From the NCBI GenBank assembly GCA_963803065.1, contig CAWDKW010000007.1:124001-188000 (forward strand): a stretch of 64,000 nucleotides of DNA, given 5' to 3'. Origin of the DNA: DASXMT01 sp963803065. Lineage in GTDB: Bacteria > Actinomycetota > Acidimicrobiia > Acidimicrobiales > RAAP-2. The translations under genes were made by a program, and so were the position numbers. Positions 49,625 to 59,335 of this stretch are shown in pieces. Each line of letters begins with the position of its first letter. The first letter of the stretch is position 1. The notes below the pieces were generated by a model. It ran no database searches. It was given only the letters and a program-made list of their open reading frames with translations, and was not told the DNA's origin.

Positions 49625-51226
49625 GTGTCCTCAATGAAACCTCACTCTCCTGACTTGAACGAGATCTGGGGTACTGAGGTCGTCGAAAGCAATTATGCGG
49701 GGCACCCGGGATTGATGTACCGACCGTCGCCAAAGACCATACCCGAGCTTCTCATTGGAACCCAACGATGGGTGGGGCGCGATTACCTAGTGCAAGGGGA
49801 CCGGCGCATCACCCACGATCAATTCCATCGGGCGATTGGCCACGCTGCATCCCACCTCGCGGGCAGGGGAGTAGGCCCCGGCGACCGCGTGGTGATCTTC
49901 TCTTACAACAACCCGGAATTTGTCCTGGCTACTTGGGCCATCTGGTGGCTTGGTGCGGTTCCGGTTTACGCCAATCGCTGGTGGAGTCCATCTGAGATCT
50001 TGCACGGGCTCGAAACGGCTCAACCCACTCTGATTTTGGCTGATACGACCTCAGTTGGTTATGGGGAGATTCCGGCGGAGCCGATCGAGGAGCTCAGTAG
50101 TAAGTTCGAGGCGGCGGGCGAATCCGGGCTCCCCGCCTATGAGAACCTTGACCAGGATGCGCCAGCATTGGTGCTCTTCACATCCGGCAGCTCTGGGGCG
50201 CCCAAGGGGGTGCTGCTTTCGCAGCGGTCGGTGATCGCCAACCAGCACAACCTGCTGAGTCGGGCCAGCCGACTACCTCAGAGTATCGACCCTGCAGCTG
50301 CACAACCGGCGGTGATGGTCTCGACCCCCTTGTTCCACATCGGGGGAGTATCGAACATTCTCACTAATCTAATTTCCGGCGGAAAGTTGGCCCTGGGTGT
50401 GGGTCGGTTCGATCCGGCCGCGGTGCTAATGACCATCGAGAAAGAGCGCATTCAGACATGGGGTGGAGTGCCGACCATGGCGAGTCGGGTGCTCGAGCAC
50501 CCAGACTTCACAAAGCGAGATCTCTCTAGCCTACGTTCCTTCCCTCTGGGCGGTGCTCCGGTCTCCCAGGCTCTCTTGTCCCGACTAGCGGACCGTATCC
50601 CTCAGCTAAAGGGGCGAGGCCTTGTCAACACGTGGGGCATGACCGAGTCGGGGGGCTTTGTTACCGTCGCTGGGAGCGCCGACCTGGAACGATTTCCAGG
50701 CACAGTCGGACGTCCGTACCCTTGCTCGCAGTTGCGTATCAACGACCCAGACGAGAAGGGGAACGGCGAAATCCTCCTTCGCTCACCCACGGTGATGTTG
50801 GGTTACATCGGGATCGATGATGGGACCTTGGACAGCGACGGCTGGCTACACACTGGAGATCTCGGCCATATCAACGATGACGGCTACCTGTTTCTGACGG
50901 GACGGTCCAAGGACATAGTGATACGTGGCGGCGAGAATGTCGCCTGCGCTCACGTAGAAGGTGCTCTCATGTCACATCCGTCGGTGGTTGAGGCCGCCGT
51001 TACAGGCATGCCCGACGAAGATCTGGGCGAGGTACTAGTTGCCGGTGTCCGGTTTCGCCCGGGACAACCTGTTACAGCTGACGATTTGCGACGCCACTGC
51101 GTCGGATCTCTGGCTCATTTCGAGATTCCGGATCGTTGGTACATCACGTCCTATCCGTTGCCAACACTTGCGGGCGAAAAAGTCGATAAGACGGCGCTTC
51201 GTTCACTGCTGGAGGGCCAGCTTTGA
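49625..51226 (+). CDS. Acyl-CoA synthetase (AMP-forming)
   Basis: Class I adenylate-forming ligase, 533 residues. P-loop FTSGSSGAPKGVLLSQ, NTWGMTESGGF, and GWLHTGDLGHINDDGYLFLTGRSKDIVIRGGENVACAHVE; C-terminal Lys in LAGEKVDKTALRS. Starts at GTG 49625 or ATG 49634; neither has a good ribosome-binding site. Its stop overlaps the TTG start of the acyl-CoA dehydrogenase at 51223, so ligase and dehydrogenase are coupled, as expected for activation followed by the first oxidation of the same acid. Confidence 0.92.
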   Translation: MSSMKPHSPDLNEIWGTEVVESNYAGHPGLMYRPSPKTIPELLIGTQRWVGRDYLVQGDRRITHDQFHRAIGHAASHLAGRGVGPGDRVVIFSYNNPEFVLATWAIWWLGAVPVYANRWWSPSEILHGLETAQPTLILADTTSVGYGEIPAEPIEELSSKFEAAGESGLPAYENLDQDAPALVLFTSGSSGAPKGVLLSQRSVIANQHNLLSRASRLPQSIDPAAAQPAVMVSTPLFHIGGVSNILTNLISGGKLALGVGRFDPAAVLMTIEKERIQTWGGVPTMASRVLEHPDFTKRDLSSLRSFPLGGAPVSQALLSRLADRIPQLKGRGLVNTWGMTESGGFVTVAGSADLERFPGTVGRPYPCSQLRINDPDEKGNGEILLRSPTVMLGYIGIDDGTLDSDGWLHTGDLGHINDDGYLFLTGRSKDIVIRGGENVACAHVEGALMSHPSVVEAAVTGMPDEDLGEVLVAGVRFRPGQPVTADDLRRHCVGSLAHFEIPDRWYITSYPLPTLAGEKVDKTALRSLLEGQL

Positions 51227-52428
51227 CTTTGACTTCCACTGAGATGCCTGTGACGCAGTTCATAGATGAGGCGAGACATTTCCTCGATTCGTTGGACGTG
51301 TTGCGCTCCGCCGACGAGGACTCAAGAGCGATTAGTGGCCGGAAGGCGTTGTTTAGCTCATCGAGTGAAGCCGAGGTGCGACGGGCGCGGGAATACCAGC
51401 GTTCGATCTTCGACGCTGGATACGCGGCGATCTCTCTCTCGCGTAAAGAGGGCGGCCTAGGGTTGCCACGGGACTATGAGCGCGCGTTCAAGGCCTTGGA
51501 GAGGGAAGTTGGCGTACCATCGAAGGCTCCGCTCTCTGTCAGTCTAGGAATGGTTGTGCCCACGCTGGCACAGTTCGGAAGCGAGTCGGTAAAGAGCCGT
51601 TGGCTGCAACCTTTGCGCCGAGCGGATGCTGTCGGATGCCAGCTCTTTAGTGAGCCGGCTGCAGGGTCCGACCTCGCCTCTGTAACCACGACCGCAGTCG
51701 CCGACTGCGGGAGTTGGGTGATCGACGGCCAGAAGGTTTGGACTAGCGGAGCTCACTACGCAGACGTAGGAATAGCGTTAACGCGCACGTGTGACGGACC
51801 ACGACATGGCAACCTGACGGCGTTTCTGGTCGACCTTCGTGCGCTAGGAGTCGAAGTTCGGCCACTCCGCCAGATGACGGGTGGATCCGAATTCAATGAA
51901 GTGTTCATGAGCGAAGTCCGGGTGCCTGATCAGTGGAGGCTCGGAGAGGTCGGAAAGGGCTGGACAGTCGCCCTCGCGATGCTGGGCTATGAACGAGGCG
52001 CAATTGGCGGATCGGCGACCGGAGGTGCGGGCCTATTCCGAATGGATCTTGTAATGCAAATGATCCGCGATGCGGGCCGCAGCAGTGATCCGGCGGTGCG
52101 GCAGGAGTTCGCCCGCCTCTATGCGACGGTGACGACTGCCAAGGTGATGCGTGCAAGAGCTGACGCCCGAGCCAAAACGGGTCTGCCACCTGGACCAGAG
52201 ATGTCTCTCGGAAAGATGGCGCTCATACAGAATCTGACGGGACTCAGCGATCTCGTCAGCTTGATCCTGGGCCCTTGCCTCGTCTCTGACGCAGGTGATG
52301 GCCGTTTCGAATGGTCAGAATTTGTCTTAGGTGTGCCGGGCATGCGCATTGGCGGTGGAACCGACGAAGTGCAACGAAACATCATCGGAGAGCGCATCCT
52401 TAACCTACCGAAGGAACCTCTAGGTTGA
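51223..52428 (+). CDS. Acyl-CoA dehydrogenase
   Basis: 401 residues from a TTG overlapping the ligase stop. FSEPAAGSDLASVTTTAVADCGSWVIDGQKVWTSGAHYADVGIAL, GTDEVQRNIIGERILNLPKEPLG at the C-terminus, and GGSEFNEVFMSEVRVPDQWRLGEVGKGWTVALAMLGYERG. The catalytic Glu position of the classical family is not identifiable by eye. It resembles FadE-type enzymes of steroid and side-chain degradation that work as heteromers, but no paired subunit is adjacent. Its 3' end overlaps the end of the convergent crotonase gene by 9 bases. Confidence 0.9.
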   Translation: MTLTSTEMPVTQFIDEARHFLDSLDVLRSADEDSRAISGRKALFSSSSEAEVRRAREYQRSIFDAGYAAISLSRKEGGLGLPRDYERAFKALEREVGVPSKAPLSVSLGMVVPTLAQFGSESVKSRWLQPLRRADAVGCQLFSEPAAGSDLASVTTTAVADCGSWVIDGQKVWTSGAHYADVGIALTRTCDGPRHGNLTAFLVDLRALGVEVRPLRQMTGGSEFNEVFMSEVRVPDQWRLGEVGKGWTVALAMLGYERGAIGGSATGGAGLFRMDLVMQMIRDAGRSSDPAVRQEFARLYATVTTAKVMRARADARAKTGLPPGPEMSLGKMALIQNLTGLSDLVSLILGPCLVSDAGDGRFEWSEFVLGVPGMRIGGGTDEVQRNIIGERILNLPKEPLG

Positions 52429-53343
52429 TCGAAGAGGTGTCGTCCCGTCGGCCTGGTCTGGTCTGGACGGCTGAACTGGGGGTGCCTCTTTCCAGTCCGG
52501 GACTCCATCGGCGGGCTTGGCTGCGGCAAAGCCATCCTCATGGATCGTGGCCCAGTGGGAGTGATTCAGCTGGTGAAGAGCGAAGCAGGCCTGCAGGCTG
52601 TTGTAGAAGCCCATATTGTCAACAGTTTGGTTAACAGACTCCTTTATCAAAAGCGCAGTCATCGTAGGGCGCGCGGTGATCCTTTGTGCGAACTGCAGAG
52701 TGCTCTCGGATATCTCCTCGACAGGGAACACTTTGCTAAGCATCCCCAATTGGAGAGCCTCCTCAGCGCCGATCGAGTCGCCAGTTAGCATGAGTTCTTT
52801 TGTCTTGCGAGGTCCAAATTCCCATGGATGGGCGAAGTACTCGACTCCACACATACCCATTCGGGCGCCAACCACGTCGGCGAACTCAGTGTCTGTCGCT
52901 GCGACTATCAGATCGCACGCCCACATCAGCATTAAACCAGCGGCGTATACGGGGCCGTGGACCTGAGCGATCGTGATCTTGCGCAGGTTTCGCCAGCGGA
53001 TCGTATTCTCGAAAAAATAGTGCCATTCCTGCAACATCAGACCTTCGGCACCACTGCGGGTTGCCCCGTTGGTCCTATAGCTCTGACGCTGAGCGGGACC
53101 TAGCTCCTGCTCGGCGATGTGATCCGAAGATCCCAAATCATGGCCCGAAGAGAACGTCGGACCGGCTCCCCGCAGTATGACAACGCGCACTTGATCTTCC
53201 GCCTCGGCGGTGCGGAATGCATCGTCAAGTTCCTCGAGAAGTCCTCGGTTCTGCGCATTTCGTTGGCGAGGTCTGTTGAGCGTAATCCGTACTATCGTCC
53301 CGCCGTCGAGATGCTCGACCGCCAGATAGCGGTATTTAGGCAC
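52420..53343 (-). CDS. Enoyl-CoA hydratase/isomerase family protein
   Basis: Crotonase-fold enzyme, 307 residues. VEHLDGGTIVRITLNRPRQRNAQNRGLLEELDDAF, LRGAGPTFSSGHDLGSSDHI (oxyanion hole), and QVHGPVYAAGLMLMWACDLIVAATDTEFADVVGARMGMCGVEYFAHPWEFGPRKTKELMLTGD. A long insertion (RQSYRTNGATRSGAEGLMLQEWHYFFENTIRW) and a late active-site loop distinguish it from housekeeping hydratases. It overlaps the aldehyde dehydrogenase gene upstream by 8 bases and converges on the acyl-CoA dehydrogenase. Confidence 0.88.
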   Translation of the reverse strand: MPKYRYLAVEHLDGGTIVRITLNRPRQRNAQNRGLLEELDDAFRTAEAEDQVRVVILRGAGPTFSSGHDLGSSDHIAEQELGPAQRQSYRTNGATRSGAEGLMLQEWHYFFENTIRWRNLRKITIAQVHGPVYAAGLMLMWACDLIVAATDTEFADVVGARMGMCGVEYFAHPWEFGPRKTKELMLTGDSIGAEEALQLGMLSKVFPVEEISESTLQFAQRITARPTMTALLIKESVNQTVDNMGFYNSLQACFALHQLNHSHWATIHEDGFAAAKPADGVPDWKEAPPVQPSRPDQADGTTPLRST

Positions 53344-54814
53344 CGGAAACTATGTGCTTAGACTCGAAGTACTCCGCCAGGCCAAGGACACCACCCTCTC
53401 GACCGAGACCGCTCATCTTGTACCCACCCCACGGCTGGTCCGCTGTCATCCCATTTCCTCCTCCATTGATAGTCACCGTGCCTACGTGAAGTCGCCTGGC
53501 AACATTGAACGCCTCTGTAGCTGGCCCCCAAACACTCCCCGCCAATCCGTACTTGGAATCGTTAGCCATCGCGATAGCCTCATTGATGTCTTCGTAGGGC
53601 AGCACGATGCCTACCGGGCCGAACAATTCTTCTTGAGCGATCTCCGAGTCATTATCAACGTCAAAGACGATTGTCGGCTCATAGTAAAAGCCCCTTTCTC
53701 TCTCAGCTGGACGAGCACCGCCAGCTGCGACAGTGCCCCCCTTCTGCACGGCCCGCTCGACATAGCCAGCGACTGAGGAGCGCTGCTCCGCCGTGATAAG
53801 CGGACCGCAGATCGTAGAGGAGTCGCGGGGATCCCCACATCCAATGGCTTTCGCGGTATCGGTTGCAGCGTTTAGGTATGCGTCGAAGTCCCGTTTGTGA
53901 ACCAATGTGCGAGTCAGGCAACCACAACCTTGTCCCGCGTTCATCGCCCAGCCTGTGACGGTGGGAGCCGCTAGGGCGTTCATGTCCACTCCTGGAAGTA
54001 GGATCTCTGCCGACTTGCCCCCGAGTTCCAGAACGACCTTCTTGATCGTTGGAGCGGCGAGCCCAAGTACCCGCGTTCCGATTACAGCCGAACCGGTAAA
54101 TGTGACCATGCTTACCCCGGGATGACTGCAAAGATACTCCGCAACCGACGGAGGCCCAAAAACGAAGTTAAACACTCCGGGCGGAAAGCCAGCCTCCTCG
54201 ACCAGCTTCGCGAAGGCCGTTGACGTATGAACGGCCTTTGGCGAACACATCATCACTACTGTGCATCCGGCAGCCAAGGCACCTCCGACCTTCCACGCAG
54301 CTAGGTTCAGAGGGAAGTTGTACGCGACGACCGCCGCAACTACTCCCATGGGCTCGCGAATCAGTAGCGATCGCTGTCCCGGCAGGGTGGAACAAATAGG
54401 CATTGCGGGATCGGGAATGGCGCCCAAGTGCGCAGCGGCGTCGGCATACCAGCGCAGGTTGTTGATCGGGTATGGGACCTGCATTCCCTGCGCCACGACC
54501 GCCGGCGTTCCGATCTCTGCCACCATCATTGCAGCGAGGTCGGCAGAATCTCGCTCGATCAGATCGGCCAGTCTTGCGAGAAGCGCTGACCGATCCTCGG
54601 GGGTAGTACGTGTCCAGACGCCGGCTTCGAAGGCGGCAGACGCAGCCACCACGGCGCGATTGACCTGCGCCGGTGTCAGACCGGATGGCCGAGCAAGCAC
54701 TTCCTCAGTGGAGGGATTAACGACCTGGAACTGCTCGCCATCTCCCTCGACCCATTGGCCACCGATGTAGCCACGGGCCGTCTGTGAAAAGGTCGCAGTA
54801 CCTTCGGTGAGCAT
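53336..54814 (-). CDS. Aldehyde dehydrogenase family protein
   Basis: NAD(P)-dependent aldehyde dehydrogenase, about 492 residues from the ATG at 54814, which has AAAGGGGG seven bases upstream. The longer start (TTG 54835) leaves no room for a ribosome-binding site. Key regions: YNFPLNLAAWKVGGALAAGCTVV, VTFTGSAVIGTRV, LELGGKSAEI with catalytic Glu, and NAGQGCGCLTRTLVHKRDF with catalytic Cys in GQGC. C-terminus WGGYKMSGLGREGGVLGLAEYFESK. It would oxidise an aldehyde made upstream, possibly by the P450 or by chain cleavage. Confidence 0.93.
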   Translation of the reverse strand: MLTEGTATFSQTARGYIGGQWVEGDGEQFQVVNPSTEEVLARPSGLTPAQVNRAVVAASAAFEAGVWTRTTPEDRSALLARLADLIERDSADLAAMMVAEIGTPAVVAQGMQVPYPINNLRWYADAAAHLGAIPDPAMPICSTLPGQRSLLIREPMGVVAAVVAYNFPLNLAAWKVGGALAAGCTVVMMCSPKAVHTSTAFAKLVEEAGFPPGVFNFVFGPPSVAEYLCSHPGVSMVTFTGSAVIGTRVLGLAAPTIKKVVLELGGKSAEILLPGVDMNALAAPTVTGWAMNAGQGCGCLTRTLVHKRDFDAYLNAATDTAKAIGCGDPRDSSTICGPLITAEQRSSVAGYVERAVQKGGTVAAGGARPAERERGFYYEPTIVFDVDNDSEIAQEELFGPVGIVLPYEDINEAIAMANDSKYGLAGSVWGPATEAFNVARRLHVGTVTINGGGNGMTADQPWGGYKMSGLGREGGVLGLAEYFESKHIVSGA

Positions 54815-55687
54815 GAACATTCCCCCTTTGGTCAAGTGTCCTGTAAAACCGTACGTTTCGCACGCGGCGTGACACTCATCGGCGTGGCCGGTGGGGGCCT
54901 CGGTCCCATGGCCGAGGGATAACGAATCGGCCGGACCGTAATCAAATAGCGCGTACGATCCGACCGCTCCCTCGTGCCGAGAACGCCGTCTCTCTATCTG
55001 ACCCAGCGTCGCGTCTAAGCCACTAGTTTAGTTGGCGACCATCTAACACACAAGTATATGTCCGGACCTCCGCGTCTCGCCGGCGCCTCGGAGAAGGGAG
55101 GCCAAGCCGCACCGCTCGGGGGCACAGACATTCCGGTGAGCTCGACCCTGAGATACACCGGTTGCCAATAGATGGGGATTAGAGTAAGATTTCACGGGCC
55201 AAGTCGAATCAGGGACAACGTCAGATCTCGTCAAACCCAGGTAATCAGAGAGTGGGAGCGAGTGAGGGGAGGACTGAACTTGAGGCAGACGATAATGGCG
55301 CAGGGTGTCCCTATGCGTTCGGCTCAGCTGCCCATTCCCGAAGGTTACAAACTGACATCAACAGTGGGATTATGTCGATGCCTGACAGCCGACATTGTTG
55401 CTGACCGGACTCACGGAGTCTTCCGCATGATATCCAATGCCGATGCAGTCGTACACAAAACAACTCGTAATCGCGATGGTGCGAGCAATCACTTGGCCGG
55501 CTGTTCTGACATCAGCCCGGTGACTATTTCAAGAATAGCGCTATATGGATGGCCTTGACATGAGCGATGGGCCTCGGGCTAGTGGCGAATTCCACCACAG
55601 GCCTGCCCCCGATGCTTCGTGGGTAACCACGTGTAACCGGCTTGTTGAGGAAACCGATTGCGCAGTCGTAGAAAGGAACCGATTCTT
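54815..55687. other. Long spacer between divergent ALDH and P450 genes, no gene supported
   Basis: 873 bases. A short palindromic patch, AAAC-CGTAC-GTTT (54846-54858), lies near the aldehyde dehydrogenase start and might be an operator. A 128-codon frame at 55172-55558 has no clear homologue. Its segment from about 55310 on only faintly resembles a DNA glycosylase N-terminus and may be debris. The size and lack of genes suggest decayed sequence from a former insertion. Confidence 0.6.
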
Positions 55688-56906
55688 ATGTCCTCAAACG
55701 TAGATCGTTACCCAATTGTCAGGGAGACGATTGGATTTGGACAAGCGCCTGCCCTTTCTCGCTTGGAGGAAATGGACGAGTTACGCGAGAGGCATGCAGT
55801 GTACTGGTCCGACTACGAGAAAGAGCAGGGCTTTTGGGTAGTAACCCGTCATGAGGAACTGAGGGAGGCGGCGCGCGACTTCACCACTTTCTCTAACGAG
55901 GCAGGAATCGTTCCGACGGAATCGAACCCCCCGTATCGGCTCTTGCCAACGATGATTGATCCTCCCGAGTTGGCGCGGTTCCGGCAGCCACTCAACCGTT
56001 GGTTCTCGCCGTCGATGGTAGATGTCTGGAGGCCGAAGATCATTGATGTCGCGCGCCGCCTGGTACAGACGCTGATCCCGCTTAGAGGCTGCGAGTTTAT
56101 CGAAGAGTTTGCAATTTCCTACACTGCGCAGGTCTTCCTGATCTCGGCCGGGCTACCGCCGGAGTCGGACGTGGAGTTTTTTGTTTCGATTATTAGGGAG
56201 TTTACGACAGCGCAGGCGAGCCCGGATGGAGCTGAGCGGAGCGCGTCTGCGTTTCAAGAGCTCTGGAACTATTGGGACGACGTACTGGCCCAGCGTGAGA
56301 AGGCACCCCTTGACCCCACCATTGATTTCGCCACTTACTTACTCCAGCAGAGGTGCGATGACCAAAGCCCATTTTCACCGGAGGACCTGAGGACCTTGCT
56401 ATTTACGGTTACGGCAGGAAGCCTAGATACCGTTAAGTCGCAGCTTGCCTGGGCGCTCTATCATTTTGGGTCCAATGTGCGTGACCGACGCAGTCTGGTT
56501 GATAATCCATCACTAGCGGCTAGCGCGGTCGAGGAGGTGCTTCGCTTCTACTCGATTATCGGGATGGGGCGTAAGGTGACGCGCGATATCGACTTTCATG
56601 GGTGCCCGATGAAAAGCGGCGATATGTTACTGCTGAACTACCCCTCGGCGTGCCGAGACCCGAGAGTATTTGATCGGGCGGATGAGTTCGTAATCGATCG
56701 GAAAGCCAATCAGCACGTCGGGTTTGGTAACAGCGCACATCGGTGTGTTGGTAGCCATTTGGCAGCGCGTAGATTTGCAGGTGGCGCTCGAGGAATGGCA
56801 CCGAGCCATCCCGGAGTATTGGATCGAAGCGGATGAGTCAATATTCGCGGAAGGCTGGCAGTCGAATCTCGTGCGCCTTCCGCTTTCTTGGGATGCAACT
56901 CGTTGA
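55688..56906 (+). pseudogene. Cytochrome P450 with a C-terminal frameshift
   Basis: Heme monooxygenase of the P450cam-like bacterial class. From the ATG at 55688 (AAAGGAA upstream) the frame runs through the I-helix AGSLDTVKSQLAW, the ExxR helix EEVLRFY and the heme loop FGNSAHRCVGSHLAAR with its Cys. Right after, the frame goes off: the expected continuation DLQVALEEWHRAIPEYWIEADESIFAEGWQSNLVRLPLSW is in the +1 frame from 56772 and ends at 56906. One extra base (A at 56771) explains it exactly. All catalytic parts lie before the shift; the lost part is the last 45 residues. It could be a true mutation or a sequencing error. Confidence 0.85.
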
Positions 56907-57005
56907 ACGGAGTAAGGGGGGTACGAAGAGACGAAAGTTACAGCAAGTCCACGGTGACGCTTCAAGGTAGAGAGCCGATTTTGTTAAAGCTGGGAGTAAG
57001 TTAGA

Positions 57006-57476
57006 ATGAGTGAGCCGTCGGTGTTGGATCGTATAGCGGTAACTGAGACGATATATAAGTATGCGGAATGCATCGACCGTCTAGAATTCGATGGCCTCCG
57101 TAGTACCATGCACGATGAACTAAAGGCCCGATTCGGGGATGCCCCTTGGATTGAGGGCGGTGATAATGTTCTGGCGCATATCAGGAACTCAATTTGCGAT
57201 TTGCCGTGGCAACATCATTTGCTTAGCGTGTACCGGGTAAACATCGCGGAGGATGACGCTATTGCCCTCGTGTATCACACTTCTTATCAGGCCATTGTCG
57301 GCCGCCCCGACGCGGCCGGATTGCTCGTTGGTCGGTACCATCTGAAGCTCTCGAGGACCGTCGACGGGTGGAAGCTCCGCGAGTTGACATTAGAGGTCGT
57401 GTGGGGCGAGGAGCGCATTGACGCTACGGGATATCTGCAAGTCACGATGGGAGGTCGTGGACCAACGATTGGCTGA
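57006..57476 (+). CDS. SnoaL-like / nuclear transport factor 2-fold protein
   Basis: 156 residues; ATG 57006 preceded by GGGAG. Starts VLDRIAVTETIYKYAECIDRLEFDGLRSTMHDELKARFGDAPWIEGGDNVLAHIRNSICDLPWQHHLLSVYRVNI and ends SRTVDGWKLRELTLEVVWGEER, the cone-shaped alpha+beta fold of SnoaL, scytalone dehydratase and limonene-epoxide hydrolase. Its position after a P450 suggests an isomerase, dehydratase or epoxide hydrolase acting on the oxidised product. Only the fold is inferred, not the reaction. Confidence 0.8.
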   Translation: MSEPSVLDRIAVTETIYKYAECIDRLEFDGLRSTMHDELKARFGDAPWIEGGDNVLAHIRNSICDLPWQHHLLSVYRVNIAEDDAIALVYHTSYQAIVGRPDAAGLLVGRYHLKLSRTVDGWKLRELTLEVVWGEERIDATGYLQVTMGGRGPTIG

Positions 57477-57500
57477 GACGCTGTTGCAGTCAATGGACGG

Positions 57501-58181
57501 TCATCCTCGACGGGCTTCAACCCCGGCACTCTGATCGTCGATGAGGTGATTCAATTCTTTGCGTAACCTACCCAACGAGGATGGTGGCAGGGCGGCCAGA
57601 GATGCGGCTATTTCGTGGGCTCTCTTCAGTAGGGCGTTCTCAGGTACGACGAAGTCTGGCAGCGCGGAGTTGGTTGCGGTCAGCTCCTCTCCTAGCAGCA
57701 CCATGGTTCTTGCCTGGCCGGCTCCAACCTTTGAGAGAAGGAGGCGCAACGAACGGCGATTGATGCCGATCGCAAGCTTGACTTGGGGTAGCCGGAAGCG
57801 CGAAGTATCGGCTGCGACCACGAAATCACATCGAAGTAGCATCTCTACGCCCCCGCCAACTGAGGCTCCGTGCGCTCCGGCGACGATCGGAACCGGACAG
57901 GTTTCTAGGTTTTTGAAGAGACGAGTAATGTCATCTCGGAAGCTGCGCATTTCTGCTTCATCGAGAGATTGTAGGGCGGCGTGATCACCTCCAGCGCAGA
58001 AGTGAGGTCCCTGTCCAGTCAATAACACAACCCTCGCTGGAGGGTTCTCTACCGCGTCGGCCAACGTTCGGACCATGCTCGGGACTAGTGCGTTCGCGTG
58101 ATCTCCACGAGCTAGCTGAAGTTCCAGCACATCCGCATGATTCAACATGACGATGGGGCCATTGGCCGCATTCTCGATCAT
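57501..58181 (-). CDS. Enoyl-CoA hydratase/isomerase (crotonase)
   Basis: 226 residues, short for the family. VLELQLARGDHANALVPSMVRTLADAV, TGQGPHFCAGGDHAALQSLDEAEM and AGAHGASVGGGVEMLLRCDFVVAADTSRFRLPQVKLAIGINRRSLRLLLSKVG show the crotonase core. The C-terminal trimerisation helices appear trimmed. The start overlaps the acyl-CoA dehydrogenase stop (ATGA), so the two minus-strand genes are coupled and should act in sequence: dehydrogenation, then hydration. Confidence 0.87.
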   Translation of the reverse strand: MIENAANGPIVMLNHADVLELQLARGDHANALVPSMVRTLADAVENPPARVVLLTGQGPHFCAGGDHAALQSLDEAEMRSFRDDITRLFKNLETCPVPIVAGAHGASVGGGVEMLLRCDFVVAADTSRFRLPQVKLAIGINRRSLRLLLSKVGAGQARTMVLLGEELTATNSALPDFVVPENALLKRAHEIAASLAALPPSSLGRLRKELNHLIDDQSAGVEARRG

Positions 58182-59335
58182 TGATCTTGTGTTGCCTGGC
58201 GGTTGATCTCTGCTCGGCCGATGAGAAATCGGAGGATTTCTGAAGTGCCTTCACCAATCGTGAAGGCTTGACAATCGCGGAAATGCCGTTCAATTACGTA
58301 ATCGCTGGTGAAGCCCCGCCCTCCGTGAAGCTGCAGACAATCAGCGGTCACGGTTTTCGCTGCCTCCGACGCGGAGAGTTTGGCAAGGGCCGATTCGGCC
58401 GGACATGGAACTCCACTGTCGATGAGCATTGCCGCTCGCTCCGTTAGGAGGCGAGCGGCATCGATATCAGCTCGCATGTCCGCCACCTTTGCTATAACGG
58501 TGTCGATCTCGCTCAGTTTGCGGCCAAAGGACTGTCGGTTTGAAAGAAACCTGCACGTTGTGGTGAGGCAGGCTTCTGCCATCCCAAGGCACATCGCAGC
58601 CACCCCAGTGCGCCCGAACTCGACCATGTCCATCATTTGGTAGAAGCCCCGGCCGGGTGTGCCGAGAAGTCGGTCTTCTCCGAGATGACAGTCCCGCAGC
58701 CGAAACCAACCGACACCGCAGGGCCGCAACCCCAGGGTGTCGTATGCCTCACCGAATTCGAACCCCGGGTCTTCGCGACGAACCACGAACATGGAGTGAG
58801 CTCCGTGGTCGGGTGCGGTCGGGTTGCTGCGCGCACCGACGAGCAGGAACGGCGCCCTCGAGGCGTTGTCGATGAAACACTTCTCGCCGTTGAGGACCCA
58901 ACCATCTCGGACTCGCGAGGCTGTCGTCATCAGAGCAGCGGCATCTGAGCCACCGTGCGGTTCCGTCCAGGCAACGGCTGCAAAGGTCGTTCCGGCCGCA
59001 AGACCTGGGAGGAGTTCAGCACGCTGATCCTGCGTGCCGAACTTTTGTATCAATCTTCCGCTCAGATTCGTCCAAGTTGCCGAAACCGCAGCACTCGCCC
59101 ACACTCCGGCGAGTTCCTCTTGCTGAGTGGCAAAATCCGACACGGAAGACCCGCGACCTCCCCATTCCACAGCAAGCGCTCGACCGTAACAGCCAGCTTC
59201 AGCTAGTGCGGTTATAACGCTATCCGGTATCTGGCGATCACTTTCGCCGGCGGCGATGTGGGGTGCTACGCGGTTTTGTGCCAGCTGTCTAATCGATCTG
59301 CGGTCAAATGCGAAGTCGTGTTGCGCGGTCACCAT
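58178..59335 (-). CDS. Acyl-CoA dehydrogenase
   Basis: 385 residues. WTEPHGGSDAAALMTTA, NGEKCFIDNASRAPFLLVGAR, LQLHGGRGFTSDYVIERHFRDCQAFTIGEGTSEILRFLIGRAEI with the Glu of the GEGTSEI segment as the likely catalytic base. AGGAGG is 1-4 bases from the ATG/GTG pair at 59335 and 59332, so the GTG may be the real start. It is coupled to the crotonase gene downstream. It is the most classical of the three acyl-CoA dehydrogenases here. Confidence 0.92.
   Translation of the reverse strand: MVTAQHDFAFDRRSIRQLAQNRVAPHIAAGESDRQIPDSVITALAEAGCYGRALAVEWGGRGSSVSDFATQQEELAGVWASAAVSATWTNLSGRLIQKFGTQDQRAELLPGLAAGTTFAAVAWTEPHGGSDAAALMTTASRVRDGWVLNGEKCFIDNASRAPFLLVGARSNPTAPDHGAHSMFVVRREDPGFEFGEAYDTLGLRPCGVGWFRLRDCHLGEDRLLGTPGRGFYQMMDMVEFGRTGVAAMCLGMAEACLTTTCRFLSNRQSFGRKLSEIDTVIAKVADMRADIDAARLLTERAAMLIDSGVPCPAESALAKLSASEAAKTVTADCLQLHGGRGFTSDYVIERHFRDCQAFTIGEGTSEILRFLIGRAEINRQATQDQ

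Noticed and set aside
55172..55558. 128-codon frame upstream of the P450 gene
   Set aside because: No ribosome-binding site, no clear homologue. The resemblance to a DNA glycosylase N-terminus is too weak to call.
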